64,000 nucleotides of DNA from Streptomyces sp. NRRL S-455 (GTDB lineage: Bacteria; Actinomycetota; Actinomycetes; Streptomycetales; Streptomycetaceae): assembly GCF_000717875.1 (NCBI RefSeq), contig NZ_JOCT01000002.1, positions 1 to 64,000 on the forward strand. The letters are read 5' to 3'. Both the position numbers and the translations under genes were made by a program. The notes below the pieces were generated by a model. The model was given only the letters and a program-made list of their open reading frames with translations. It was not told the DNA's origin and made no database searches. Below are positions 54,059-62,919 of this stretch, in pieces (the first letter of the stretch is position 1; every line of letters begins with the position of its first letter).

Positions 54059-55438
54059 TCAGCGGGTGGCGTGCGACGTCAACTGGGTGAGCATCCGGGG
54101 TGGGAACAAGTAGTGCGCGCTGCGTGAGGTGTCCCCCAGGGCCGTGTCGGACGCTGCTGGGTGCGCGGGCGCCAGGGTGCTGGCGGTGAAGGTGACGCGC
54201 AGGCTGGTCAGTTGCCTCACGATGATGGATCCGCCGTGCTGCACGGACGCGTCGTCCTGGAGGCGGAGACTGCGGCAGCGGGCCAACAGGCGCTCAACTG
54301 CTGTTTGCCCGACCACACGGGCGAGTCGCTGGGCAGCCATGGGGCACTCGTGCGGACCCGCGCCAAACGCGAAGTGTGCCTCGTTGGTGAGGGTGTGCTT
54401 GATGTCGTCGGTGTGGACGAGTGGGTCGGCGTTGGCGCCGGCCAGGCCCAGGATCAGCAGCGCGCCACGCGGAATGCCGCATTTGCCCAGCCGTACGTCC
54501 TCCAAAGGGAAGCGGCCCAGCACGTTGTGGACCGCGGGATTGCTCCAGTGGGTGTCGTTCATGATCTCGGAGACAGTGGTTCTGCCCGCGAGGTACAGCG
54601 AGTGGAGCGTCTCGTCGGAGACGAGGCGTTCCACGGAGTTGGCGATCCAGCCGGTGGTTCCCCCGGCCCCGGCCATCACCGTCAGCCAGGCCAGGGCGCG
54701 CGCCTCGGCGTCGGTCAGTGGCGGTCGCGGCTCGACTGGACCGTGGATCAGCCAGGAGACAAGGTCCCGTTCCGGTCTGGCGCGTCGTTGAGTCACGAGA
54801 CGGCCAAGGATGTCCATGATCTCGTCGTTGGCGTGATGGGCGTCTTGCCCGCCTTCCAGGAGACGGAAGATTGCGGGCAGAAGCTGTTCTCCCGTCTCAT
54901 GCGGGAGCCCCAGCAGGCGGAGCATGACCAGTAGTGGAAGGGGTGCGGCGTAGTCGGCGATGACGTCGGCACGCCCGCTCGGGGCGAATCGGTCAATCAG
55001 CCGGCCGGCCACCCACTCGGTGTAGCGGCGGGCCGCAGAGGCCTCGAACTGGCTGAGCCCGGAGGTCAGGATGCCCCGCAGCCGCCGGTGCTCGGCCCCT
55101 GTCAGGAACCGAGTAGAGCCCTGCTGATAGATGACCTGCGGCAGCAGCGGCCAGTCCGCCGCCACCCTGCCTTCCCTGAGGTCGGTCCACTCACGGGAGT
55201 CGGGAGTGAAGAGCCTCTCGTCGGCGCAGACCTCCTGGAGTGTGCGGTGTCCGATCACGAGGTAGGCCGGAACGCCACCGTCCAACTCGACGGGTACTAC
55301 TGGCCCGTGCTCCTTGCGCCACTGCTCGTACAGGCTGGCCGGCGTGCCGTCCATGGCCTCGCTGGTCAGCCGTACGCGGTCGGGGTGGGCCGGGCAGCCG
55401 GGCGTTGGGGGTACCGCGCCGTGGTCGGGATGGGTCAT
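54059..55438 (-). CDS. EXXR-less cytochrome P450 (CYP157/CvnE-like)
   Basis: The 459-residue protein has AGAGGTTGW in the I-helix and a heme loop FGAGPHECPMAAQRL with Cys. The K-helix position reads IMNDTHWSN, with no EXXR, which is otherwise nearly universal in P450s. This is the hallmark of CYP157-type P450s found with G-protein-like conservon operons. No conservon genes cvnA to cvnD are present. It shares its leader CAGGAAACGGTGCG with the P450 gene at 51210 and is convergent to the typical P450 gene at 52542. Confidence 0.88.
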   Translation of the reverse strand: MTHPDHGAVPPTPGCPAHPDRVRLTSEAMDGTPASLYEQWRKEHGPVVPVELDGGVPAYLVIGHRTLQEVCADERLFTPDSREWTDLREGRVAADWPLLPQVIYQQGSTRFLTGAEHRRLRGILTSGLSQFEASAARRYTEWVAGRLIDRFAPSGRADVIADYAAPLPLLVMLRLLGLPHETGEQLLPAIFRLLEGGQDAHHANDEIMDILGRLVTQRRARPERDLVSWLIHGPVEPRPPLTDAEARALAWLTVMAGAGGTTGWIANSVERLVSDETLHSLYLAGRTTVSEIMNDTHWSNPAVHNVLGRFPLEDVRLGKCGIPRGALLILGLAGANADPLVHTDDIKHTLTNEAHFAFGAGPHECPMAAQRLARVVGQTAVERLLARCRSLRLQDDASVQHGGSIIVRQLTSLRVTFTASTLAPAHPAASDTALGDTSRSAHYLFPPRMLTQLTSHATR

Positions 55439-55642
55439 CGCACCGTTTCCTGGTCAGAGGCACCACGGCGGCGGCCGGATGTGCCTGGAAAGGTCAGGAC
55501 AGGCTTTGTGCCTGGCCTGAGTAGAGATCCTGGTGCACCACAGCAGAGCCGGTCAACGAGCGCGAAGTACGGTCAGCCGTTGGGGAGTTGGCGGCGCCCC
55601 GCCCAGTTCCTAGTGCGGGACACTGGTCGTCGCTGCGTGGCG

Positions 55643-56207
55643 TTACGCGTTGGGGAAGGTCCAGACGTAGGGATCGCCGTCATCCTCGGACCAGTGGACC
55701 TCTACGTTCTTCGCGGTCGCTGAGATGACGTACGTCTCGCAGAAAACGTGGCTCTCGCCCGGCTTCCAACTCTCCACGTCGTGCGGGTCCTCACAACCCT
55801 GCTCGTCCTCGGTGGCGCCGATCAGGACGGAGCCGTGCTGTCCATCGGCGAAGATCGTGGTGCCGTCGCCCACGTCGGAGCCGTCGGTGAGGGCCGGCCC
55901 GCTCTTGTGTGTGTACTTCACGTGCGCGACGGCCAGGATCTTGCCCTTGGCGTCCTCGGCATTGGCCACGGCCTTCTGCGCCTCCGCCTCGGTGCTGATG
56001 TCGACCTTTTGCGCCACGATCTCGTAGGTGACCTCGCCCGGGTCCTCCTCGACCTTTCCTGTGGCGCTCTCGCCCGTCTTCATTCCGCCCCCGGAGGCGG
56101 CCTGGCTCGGCGACGGAGGTCTCCGCTCCGCCGCCGCATGCGGTGAGTGCCAGGGCGAGGGCAGCGACAGGCGCGGCAAGGCGCAGTGCGGTGACGTGGT
56201 GGGGCAC
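55643..56207 (-). pseudogene. Lipoprotein, frameshifted after signal peptide
   Basis: GGAG precedes a GTG that opens a lipoprotein signal (VTALRLAAPVAALALALTAC, lipobox LTAC followed by GGG). The mature domain (KVEEDPGEVTYEIVAQKVDI, LIGATEDEQGCEDPHDVESW, EVHWSEDDGDPYVWTFPNA) is in another frame, so one frameshift lies near 56105. The domain is beta-rich with a possible Cys pair. It is read from repeated promoter copy 2 at 56378-56407. Only one shift separates the two halves, so an assembly error is quite possible. Confidence 0.6.
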
Positions 56208-56377
56208 GACAGGCTCCTGCTCGTATGGGTGGAATGCTGCCCTGGCCTGACTGGGCAAGGGTGTCGGTGGTGTCCGGCGGCGGCCGGTTGGAGCGACCGA
56301 CAAGCGGTCGCCAGGCGGGTGGCGTGTGCGCGTTGCCCAAGGGGCTGGGTCGGCGCGCGTGATCACCGCCTTGCCAG

Positions 56378-56407
56378 ATCTTGACCCAGCAAAAGCCAAA
56401 GTGTCAA
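56378..56407 (-). promoter_or_regulatory. Repeated promoter, copy 2 (minus strand)
   Basis: TTGACA, 18 bp and CAAGAT on the minus strand, with upstream GTTCACGATCG and downstream GTGATCACG resembling the other copies. It reads toward the lipoprotein gene. Confidence 0.6.
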
Positions 56408-56721
56408 CGATCGTGAACGTATCGACATAGGGTTCCTGGTGATGGAGTTCCCAGTGCGACGTGGGTGGCACACCGCGCTCGCTGAGCCGGGCGAAAGGTA
56501 CAGGCCACCTTTGAGAGCACTCCCTCTCATGGGAAACGGGCGCTGCTAATCTCCGCCCGTAGACCATTCATGCACGGCCAGCTACGAGGGGATCAAGGAG
56601 CGTGGACCGGCTGACAAGGAGCAGCGCGGCTCCGGCAGCGGACCGCCGGGAGAATCACTGCAGTCGCGTCGTTGGCGCATCCGTGCCTTCCGTCGCCCAG
56701 CCCGCGGCCTGCTGATCTGCC

Positions 56722-57414
56722 ATGGACGTGCCCTTCGCGGTCCCTGCCGGGACGGCCGCGGCTGCCCAGCCTCCGCTCAGCGGGCACAGTGTCGCGTATG
56801 CAACGCGGCTGTGGTGGGCCCGCCGGCGTGCGGTCCGCATCGCCAAGAGGCTCGGCCTGCGCCCCGACGAGGGTCTGCAGGCGATGGTCGACCGGATTGA
56901 GGCTCTGCGGGGGGAGACCGTCAAGGTCACCGTCGTACCGCTGCCGCGGGCGACGACGGGATTGTGCTGCTTCGCAGACGAGGCCGCCATCATCGTCGTC
57001 AACGAGGCTGCCGATCCCCTGCACCGAGTTTTGATCATTCTGCACGAGCTGTGGCACCTGATCGAGGACTTGCCAGATCGGGGGCTGTGGACCCGCCTGT
57101 GGCTCCGCTGCATAGCCGGGCCGCTGGAACGGTGCGGGATGCGCCAGTCGACGGGGGCGCCGTCGGCCTTCGGTGACCACTCGGTGTTCGACCTGGACAA
57201 CCTCACGGACGTGCTGGACGCGCTGCCGCCGGAGTTGGTTCAGGCCGTTCTCACCGAGCGGCGGCAGGTGAGAATGCGCGGCGAGTGCAATCACCGCCTA
57301 GATCCGGCCGAAGTGTTCGCCCGGCAGATGCTGCAGATGCTGGCCCTCGGAGAAGATGCCGACGGCACCGGATCCATCACTTCCTCGCTCGACCACCGCC
57401 GTATCGGCATCTGA
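56722..57414 (+). CDS. ImmA/IrrE-like metallopeptidase
   Basis: The 230-residue protein has the zinc-protease signature ILHELWHLIE (His108, Glu109, His112) and a C-terminal DPAEVFARQMLQML helix where the family places its third ligand. ImmA/IrrE peptidases usually cleave a neighbouring XRE-type repressor to switch on its targets; in Streptomyces the family is often labelled as a toxin component. An XRE-type gene lies 4.3 kb away at 61667-62383. It is 6 bp before the DUF6545-type gene, so they form an operon. Confidence 0.85.
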   Translation: MDVPFAVPAGTAAAAQPPLSGHSVAYATRLWWARRRAVRIAKRLGLRPDEGLQAMVDRIEALRGETVKVTVVPLPRATTGLCCFADEAAIIVVNEAADPLHRVLIILHELWHLIEDLPDRGLWTRLWLRCIAGPLERCGMRQSTGAPSAFGDHSVFDLDNLTDVLDALPPELVQAVLTERRQVRMRGECNHRLDPAEVFARQMLQMLALGEDADGTGSITSSLDHRRIGI

Positions 57415-57420
57415 ACGCTG

Positions 57421-58611
57421 ATGCTGGAACCCGCCCTCACCGCAGCGAACTTGCTGATCTTCGCAGTGTGCTTCGCTGTCGGTACGGCCAAGGCAGCCGC
57501 CGCGCGAGCTGACCGCGACGCGACGCTGCGTATCACCGCTTCGGTACTGCTGTGCGCGTCCATGGTGTATCTGCTGTCTGCCCCGGCCGTCTACCGAGCG
57601 GTCGGCACCGCGGTCGGCTCCCCCAGCCTGCCCTCGCTAGTCGTGAACATCGCGATCCTGGTCTGTGTCGGCCATGCCCACGCCCTGACCTTGCTGTGGC
57701 ATCCCCGACGCCGTACCCCGGAGGCTCTGCGGCGTGCGGTCGTGCTGTGGCTGCCGGTGTACGGTCTGGCGATCGCGGCGATGAGCGTGCTGTTCTGGCT
57801 GGCTGACCTGCCCGGTCCCGCCTTCCCACTGTCGTTCGCCACTTCCTACGCACACGTGCCCGCCGCCTGCGCCATGGAAATGGTGTATCTCGCCGCGCTG
57901 GTCACCGGTGTCGTCGCTACCGTGCGCCAGTGCCGCGGCCCCGACGGCGTCATTGCGCTGCCTGGACGCCCCGACCTCCAGGACAGCCTGCGCCTGTTCC
58001 AGCTCGCCGTCGGTCTGGATCTGGCCTACGTCGGGTGCACCGCCACAGCTGTCCTCGCTGCCTCTCAGGGGTACCACACCCTCGACTTTCTGACCGCGGC
58101 CGGCTCCACGGCCAGCAGCAGCAGCGCCTTGGTCGCCAGCTACGGCCTGGCCAAGCCCGCGCTCGCTGCCCGAGCAGTCGAACGCGCCGACCACGACAAC
58201 CTGATTCCTTTGTGGCAGACCGTCACCGGCAGCACCGAGTGGCCACGGCTGACCTGGTGGAACCGATACGCCCTAGTGGACATCCTCGCCGAGATCCTCG
58301 ACGGCACCTACCGGCTGACCCCCTGGATGAGCCCGGCTGTCGCCCAGGCCGTCGACGCACTCGTCGAGCCTCGCTCCGACAAGGGCGACATCGACGTGGC
58401 CTCGCTGAAGGCCGCCGCCCAGATCCGGTACGCGAGGCAACGCCGCGACGCGGCAGTCCAGTTGAGACTGCCCACCCCGGACGCCTCCGCCGGCACCCCT
58501 CGAAGCACCACGGCGCCAACGCATGAGCGCGCCCGCCAGGTCGCCATCGCCCGGCACTTGGACGACCCTCTGGTGAAGGAGGCTCTGGCCACCCTCGATC
58601 GCGTGGCCTGA
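57421..58611 (+). CDS. DUF6545-type membrane protein (MAB_1171c family putative transporter)
   Basis: The 396-residue protein has about seven membrane helices in its first 245 residues (NLLIFAVCFAVGTAKAAAAR, LVVNIAILVCVGHAHALTLL, VVLWLPVYGLAIAAMSVLFW) and a soluble C-terminal domain (RLTWWNRYALVDILAEILDG, LVKEALATLDRVA), the layout of MAB_1171c/DUF6545 proteins. Their substrate is unproven. In Streptomyces they are repeatedly found with XRE regulators, ImmA/IrrE-like peptidases and P450s, as here. It follows the peptidase gene by 6 bp and precedes a P450 gene. Confidence 0.85.
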   Translation: MLEPALTAANLLIFAVCFAVGTAKAAAARADRDATLRITASVLLCASMVYLLSAPAVYRAVGTAVGSPSLPSLVVNIAILVCVGHAHALTLLWHPRRRTPEALRRAVVLWLPVYGLAIAAMSVLFWLADLPGPAFPLSFATSYAHVPAACAMEMVYLAALVTGVVATVRQCRGPDGVIALPGRPDLQDSLRLFQLAVGLDLAYVGCTATAVLAASQGYHTLDFLTAAGSTASSSSALVASYGLAKPALAARAVERADHDNLIPLWQTVTGSTEWPRLTWWNRYALVDILAEILDGTYRLTPWMSPAVAQAVDALVEPRSDKGDIDVASLKAAAQIRYARQRRDAAVQLRLPTPDASAGTPRSTTAPTHERARQVAIARHLDDPLVKEALATLDRVA

Positions 58612-58739
58612 ACCAACCAACCCCATCTCGCGATGCTCAATAGATGCACGTGGCACACGCCACGCGGCGGTCCGGATTGCGCACGGGATGGAAAAGGGAA
58701 GCCATATGGGCGCATGTGATTGGCTCGAAGGGAGCCCCC

Positions 58740-60101
58740 GTGACGCACGTAGCGCCTCCCCCCATCCCCAGGGCGGCAGGATCGATGCCGTTCCTGGGTC
58801 ACGCGATACCGCTCATGCGTGACAACCTCGGATTCATCGCCTCACTCCGCCGCAGCTACGGCGAACTCGTAGAAATAACGCTGCAACCCGGCACCCGCAC
58901 CATCATCGTTCAGGACCCCGAACTCATCCGGGCCATGCTCGTCGACCTCGGCCCGAGCCTCGACAAGGGCCGCTTCTTCGAGAAGATGAGCCAACTGCTC
59001 GGTGACTCTGTAGTCACCGCCGCTGGCAAAAACCACGTCCGCAAACGCCGCCAGCTCCAGCCCGCCTTCGCTCGCGGAGAGATCGCCCGATACGTCGACA
59101 TCATGCGCGACGAAGTCACTGCCACCGTGGACAGTTGGAAGCCCGGCCAGGTCATTGACGTCCGGGAAGCGATGGTCGGGCTCAGCCTGGACATGCTCGC
59201 CAGAACCGTGTTCAGCGGGAGCCTCGACGACACCACCTTCCGCCGGCTGCGGGAGGACCTGTCGGTAGTGATGAACGGCGTCGGTGCCCGCATCATGCTG
59301 CCTGACTGGACCGAGAAACTGCCGCTGCCGTTCAACCGCCGCTTCGACCAGGCCCGGAGCGCCGTACGCGCCACCATCGAGCGGGCCGTCGATGACCTGA
59401 AGGCCTCCGGACACGACACCGGCGACATGCTCTCCCTGCTGCTGCGCGCCCGGGACGAAGAGACCGGGCAGCCGCTGACCGGTCACCAGATCTGCTCCGA
59501 GATCCTCACCCTCGCCGTCGCCGGCACCGAGACCACCGCCTCAGTGCTGTCGTGGCTGCTGTACGAACTCGCCCGCCACTCCGACGTCGAGGCCCGTGTC
59601 CTGGCGGAACTTGACGAGGTTCTCGGCGAGCGGCCGGTGACCTTCGAGGACGTTGGCCATCTCCCGTACCTGCGGCGCGTGATCGACGAGGTGCTACGGC
59701 TGCACCACACCGGATGGCTCGTCACCCGCCGCACCATCACCGAGACACAGCTGGGGAAGTGGACCCTGCCCGCAGGCACCGAACTGGCGTACTGCCAGCA
59801 CGCTCTCCACCGCGACCCCCGCCTCTTCCTCAACCCCCTCGCCTTCGACCCCGACCGGTGGGTGGAAAGCGAACAGCCGGCTCCCTCCAACGCGTTCCTC
59901 CCGTTCGGCGCGGGCAAGCACCAGTGCATCGGGGACCGGTTCGCACTCACAGAGTTGATCACGGCGATCGCGACGATCGTGCGCACAGTGCGGCTCGTCC
60001 CCGCCGACAAGAAGCCGGTTCGACCTGTTGCGCGGGCCACCGTGCGCCCCCGCACGCTGCGGATGGCGGTACGACCACGAGAGGAGGCAATTCGACCGTA
60101 G
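58740..60101 (+). CDS. Cytochrome P450
   Basis: The 453-residue protein from GTG (VTHVAPPPIPRAAGSMPFLG) is a P450 with a hydrophobic proline-rich N terminus, I-helix AGTETTAS, K-helix DEVLRL (EXXR) and heme loop FGAGKHQCIGDRFAL. GGGAG lies upstream of the start. Its overall pattern is closer to eukaryotic-like bacterial P450s that oxidise terpenes or fatty acids than to the typical P450 at 52542. No terpene synthase is in the window. It is followed by a 34-codon frame and a terminator. Confidence 0.92.
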   Translation: MTHVAPPPIPRAAGSMPFLGHAIPLMRDNLGFIASLRRSYGELVEITLQPGTRTIIVQDPELIRAMLVDLGPSLDKGRFFEKMSQLLGDSVVTAAGKNHVRKRRQLQPAFARGEIARYVDIMRDEVTATVDSWKPGQVIDVREAMVGLSLDMLARTVFSGSLDDTTFRRLREDLSVVMNGVGARIMLPDWTEKLPLPFNRRFDQARSAVRATIERAVDDLKASGHDTGDMLSLLLRARDEETGQPLTGHQICSEILTLAVAGTETTASVLSWLLYELARHSDVEARVLAELDEVLGERPVTFEDVGHLPYLRRVIDEVLRLHHTGWLVTRRTITETQLGKWTLPAGTELAYCQHALHRDPRLFLNPLAFDPDRWVESEQPAPSNAFLPFGAGKHQCIGDRFALTELITAIATIVRTVRLVPADKKPVRPVARATVRPRTLRMAVRPREEAIRP

Positions 60102-60215
60102 CGCAACACGGGCCGCGAACTGATGCCCGCGACTAACTGTTCCAGTCGGCATCCGGTGACCCGGTATGGGCCCGGCCCGGATGGAGCGTTGTCTCCCCTG
60201 ATCAGAAAGGACGTG

Positions 60216-60320
60216 ATGTTTCCTCTCGGAGTGCCCCCTTGGGTGGCCCGGTTCACCGCGCTCGGCAGGGCCTATGAGCGCTTCAAGATCCGGCTGGGAC
60301 TGCGCAGCAAGTCCCGATAG
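60216..60320 (+). CDS. 34-residue basic peptide downstream of P450
   Basis: AGAAAGGA lies 6 bases before an ATG that opens MFPLGVPPWVARFTALGRAY, then ERFKIRLGLRSKSR. The peptide is amphipathic and very basic, and its stop is followed by a perfect hairpin 17 bases later. Size, strong ribosome-binding site and terminator support a real small gene. Its role is unknown; candidates are a membrane-active or precursor peptide. Confidence 0.45.
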   Translation: MFPLGVPPWVARFTALGRAYERFKIRLGLRSKSR

Positions 60321-60336
60321 CTGACCGCCGCTTCGG

Positions 60337-60367
60337 GCCGGATCCCGATCACAGACCGGGATCCGGC
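60337..60367 (+). terminator. Perfect 11-bp hairpin terminator
   Basis: GCCGGATCCCG pairs perfectly with CGGGATCCGGC around a 9-base loop, ending the operon from the peptidase gene through the small peptide. Confidence 0.75.
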
Positions 60368-60491
60368 AAGACAGCCGTGGCACCCTCTGCATTGGCACTC
60401 AGATACGCAAGTTGCCACCAAGATCCTTCGCGTCCGCCCTCCGGTGCAGGTGCGGCATCCGACCAGCCACCGACGCGTTCGTTCACAATCA

Positions 60492-60521
60492 TTGACACTT
60501 TGGCGGGAGATCCAGCAGGAT
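60492..60521 (+). promoter_or_regulatory. Repeated promoter, copy 3
   Basis: TTGACA, 18 bp and CAGGAT, with GTTCACAATCA upstream and GATGATCGC downstream. It lies 370 bp before the next recognisable gene; the interval has no clear frame and may be a leader or contain decayed sequence. Confidence 0.7.
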
Positions 60522-60892
60522 CGGAGCCGTCCGATGATCGCACCTGTGCGTGCGGGCTCGCCTACTGGGCTGCGCAGAAGCCCAGGCCATGGCCCTTCGC
60601 GGCAAGTCGCCGCCCACAGCGTCTTGGCCATCCCTCGGGCGCGGCACCGCGGCATTGGAGGAGCAGATGCCAGTACAAGCCAGACGGGTCGGCACCCGGC
60701 GGATCGCGACCCGCTGCGGTCCCCGTTTTCGGGCCGCAGAACCGGATCGACAGAGCAGAGTCGCCGCACGTGATCTGGGCTGGGGTCCACGGACTGGCAT
60801 CGGCCCCCAGTACCGCGTCGTCGACACCACGGTGCAGGCGACGGCAGCAGGCAGCCTGGCTGACCTCACTACGCGTGGCAGACGTGGCACCC

Positions 60893-61180
60893 GTGGCTGA
60901 GCAGACTGACGGGCGCCTCTCAGAGGAAGAGCTCGCCGACCTTCGCCGCCTGATGACCGACCTGTTGGCCACATGCACCGAAATCCGCGAGCGGTACACG
61001 ACTGAGGGCTCATGGCTCCCGTCCGCCGATGGCGTGATCGCCGAGCGCGACGAGGCGCGAAAGGTGATAGCTGACATTGCACGCGCTCTGTCGCAAACGC
61101 GCCGTGGCCTGCGCCGTGTCGAGGGGCGGGCACGGCAGCGCCGGCTCGATCAGGGAGTCGTCGTCCTGCCACGCCCCTGA
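60893..61180 (+). CDS. Small helical hypothetical protein
   Basis: A 95-residue frame from GTG reads VAEQTDGRLSEEELADLRRL, then SADGVIAERDEARKVIADIA. It is strongly helical and could form a coiled coil. The start is uncertain, since another GTG lies 18 bases upstream. No family was recognised. It is the first gene after promoter copy 3. Downstream, 61181-61500 shows nothing recognisable. Confidence 0.45.
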   Translation: MAEQTDGRLSEEELADLRRLMTDLLATCTEIRERYTTEGSWLPSADGVIAERDEARKVIADIARALSQTRRGLRRVEGRARQRRLDQGVVVLPRP

Positions 61181-61500
61181 CAGCCAGGCACAGACGCTCA
61201 CCGCGGCTTGCGTCTCATCCCCTCGGGAGACGAAGCCGCCGTGAGCATGGCGGAGGCCGGCCATCCAGGGGGCGGCCTCCGCCACTCAGGCGCCCGCCGC
61301 CTGCCCTCTCGCAGCACGCGTGTAAACGCGGCCGACAGCACACCCCACCGACGCCGCACGGTGCTCCGCTCCGCCTTCGAGCACGCGGCGGCACCACTGC
61401 CATGGGACACGTTCGCGGGGCCGATGGAGTGCCTGCACCAGGCGGCCTGCCCGCCCCCACGCACCCGAGCCCTCTGTTCCACGAGGAGGAACACCACTCC

Positions 61501-61644
61501 ATGTCCCGACCCCCGACTCGGGCACCGCGCCTGCGCCACCTGACCGTGCTCGCCGCCGGTATCACCATGGCGATCAGCTGCGCAGGGCAAGCCGCAGGTG
61601 ATCGCCCAGGAGTACACGATGGTCGATTCACGGTAGGCACATGA
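61501..61644 (+). CDS. Short exported peptide, probably truncated
   Basis: GAGGAGGA precedes an ATG that opens a signal-like N terminus (APRLRHLTVLAAGITMAISC) and only about 20 more residues (AGQAAGDRPGVHDGRFTVGT). It reads like the start of a secreted protein cut short by a stop. A genuine small exported peptide cannot be excluded. Confidence 0.4.
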   Translation: MSRPPTRAPRLRHLTVLAAGITMAISCAGQAAGDRPGVHDGRFTVGT

Positions 61645-61666
61645 CGGGGTCAGGTGCTCGGCGGCA

Positions 61667-62383
61667 TCAGTCGCCGGTACGGCGGCGACCATCCGGATCT
61701 GTGTTCAGCACACCGGCGTCCAGGAGAGCGGTCAGGATGTCGGTCATCGCGTCCGGGTTGCGGCTGAGGTCCTCGGTGGTGCGTGCCGCGACTTTGGTGA
61801 CACCGTGTGCCGCCGCGTCAGCCACCTTGGTGAGGATGCGCAGCTGCTGCACGATGGGGCGCAGGCGTGCGACCAGGGCCTCGCTCTCGGTGTAGGAGCA
61901 GAAGCCCGGTAGGACGCCGAAGAAGCGTTCTATGTAGGCGAGGTTCTCCGGTGTCGGCCGACGGCCTTCGTTGAAGATGTAGCTGAGGGTCGCCTTGCTG
62001 ATCGTGCCGCCCTGTTTCTCAACGCCGCGAGCGATCTCGGAGAGGAAGTAAGGCCTCGGTCCGCGGCTGCGCCGCATTCTCGTCTTCGTTCGTGTGTTGC
62101 GCAGGAAGACGAGGCGCTTGAGCCAGCGATCGCTGTCCTGGTCGTCGGCGGGCCTGGCTCCATTGAGAAGTGCAGTGACCCGCTCGGCGGGCTCGATGCC
62201 GGTGTCGTAGCTGAGCCTGTGCGGGTCGAGGAGGTCTGCGAACTTGTCGCGGACTGCGGGCGGCATGCCCTGTTGGAGGGCGTGGAGTTCCCGGAGCAGT
62301 GCCGCGAGCTCCTCGGCTGAGGCCGCGGAATCTGCGGGGCGAGACGTGTCTCCCTCGGCCGTCTCGTCGGCGGGTTCATTCAC
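61667..62383 (-). CDS. XRE-type helix-turn-helix regulator
   Basis: The 238-residue protein from MNEPADETAEGDTSRPADSA has an acidic N terminus and a central helix-turn-helix (about 115-165; FLSEIARGVEKQGGTISKAT, LSYIFNEGRRPTPENLAYIE) and a helical C terminus (LRPIVQQLRILTKVADAAAH). This type occurs with ImmA/IrrE-like peptidases and DUF6545-type proteins in Streptomyces. It is the best candidate regulator of the repeated promoters, one of which lies 133 bp from its start on the other strand. GGAGAG precedes the ATG. Confidence 0.82.
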   Translation of the reverse strand: MNEPADETAEGDTSRPADSAASAEELAALLRELHALQQGMPPAVRDKFADLLDPHRLSYDTGIEPAERVTALLNGARPADDQDSDRWLKRLVFLRNTRTKTRMRRSRGPRPYFLSEIARGVEKQGGTISKATLSYIFNEGRRPTPENLAYIERFFGVLPGFCSYTESEALVARLRPIVQQLRILTKVADAAAHGVTKVAARTTEDLSRNPDAMTDILTALLDAGVLNTDPDGRRRTGD

Positions 62384-62515
62384 CTGTGCTCTCCGTGGCT
62401 GGGCCGGCGGGACTGGACGGGCTTGCTGAGGCTACCTCGGAGGAGGCCTCTGGCCATGGGGGCTTCCGTGATCGTAAGGGCACGGGGTCACTGGCGCCAC
62501 GATCGTTCACAATCA

Positions 62516-62545
62516 TTGACACTCTGGCTCAAGGTGCATCAGGAT
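62516..62545 (+). promoter_or_regulatory. Repeated promoter, copy 4
   Basis: TTGACA, 18 bp and CAGGAT, with CGTTCACAATCA upstream and GAAGATCGCGCC downstream. It is divergent from the XRE gene and reads toward the gene at 62920. Confidence 0.7.
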
Positions 62546-62919
62546 CGGAGACTGTCGAAGATCGCGCCCTCACGGCACGGCTGCCTGCGTGCGGTGTCCT
62601 GCCGCGCGCCCAGATCCCGGCCCCGTCCGGCCGTGCCCACAGCGCGCACCAACGTCAATCGGCGGGCAGGCCTGGACGGTCAGAGGGAGGGACTTGTCAG
62701 TGACAGCACCACGGCTTGCGGTGTGCACCTGGTGGGCCAGCGCGGATGTCGGCCGCTGGCCATGGCACGAGCCCGGCTTTTCTACTGAGGCCTCCCGCAG
62801 CGGCTCCCGGCCGCGCGGCCCTCGCTCGCGCGGCCAAGGGCCAGGCCGCGACCTGGGTAAAGGCGTCCGGAGCACGCCCAGGCGCCCCTGCGCGCCTGCC
62901 CACCACGCCGGTTCGCACC

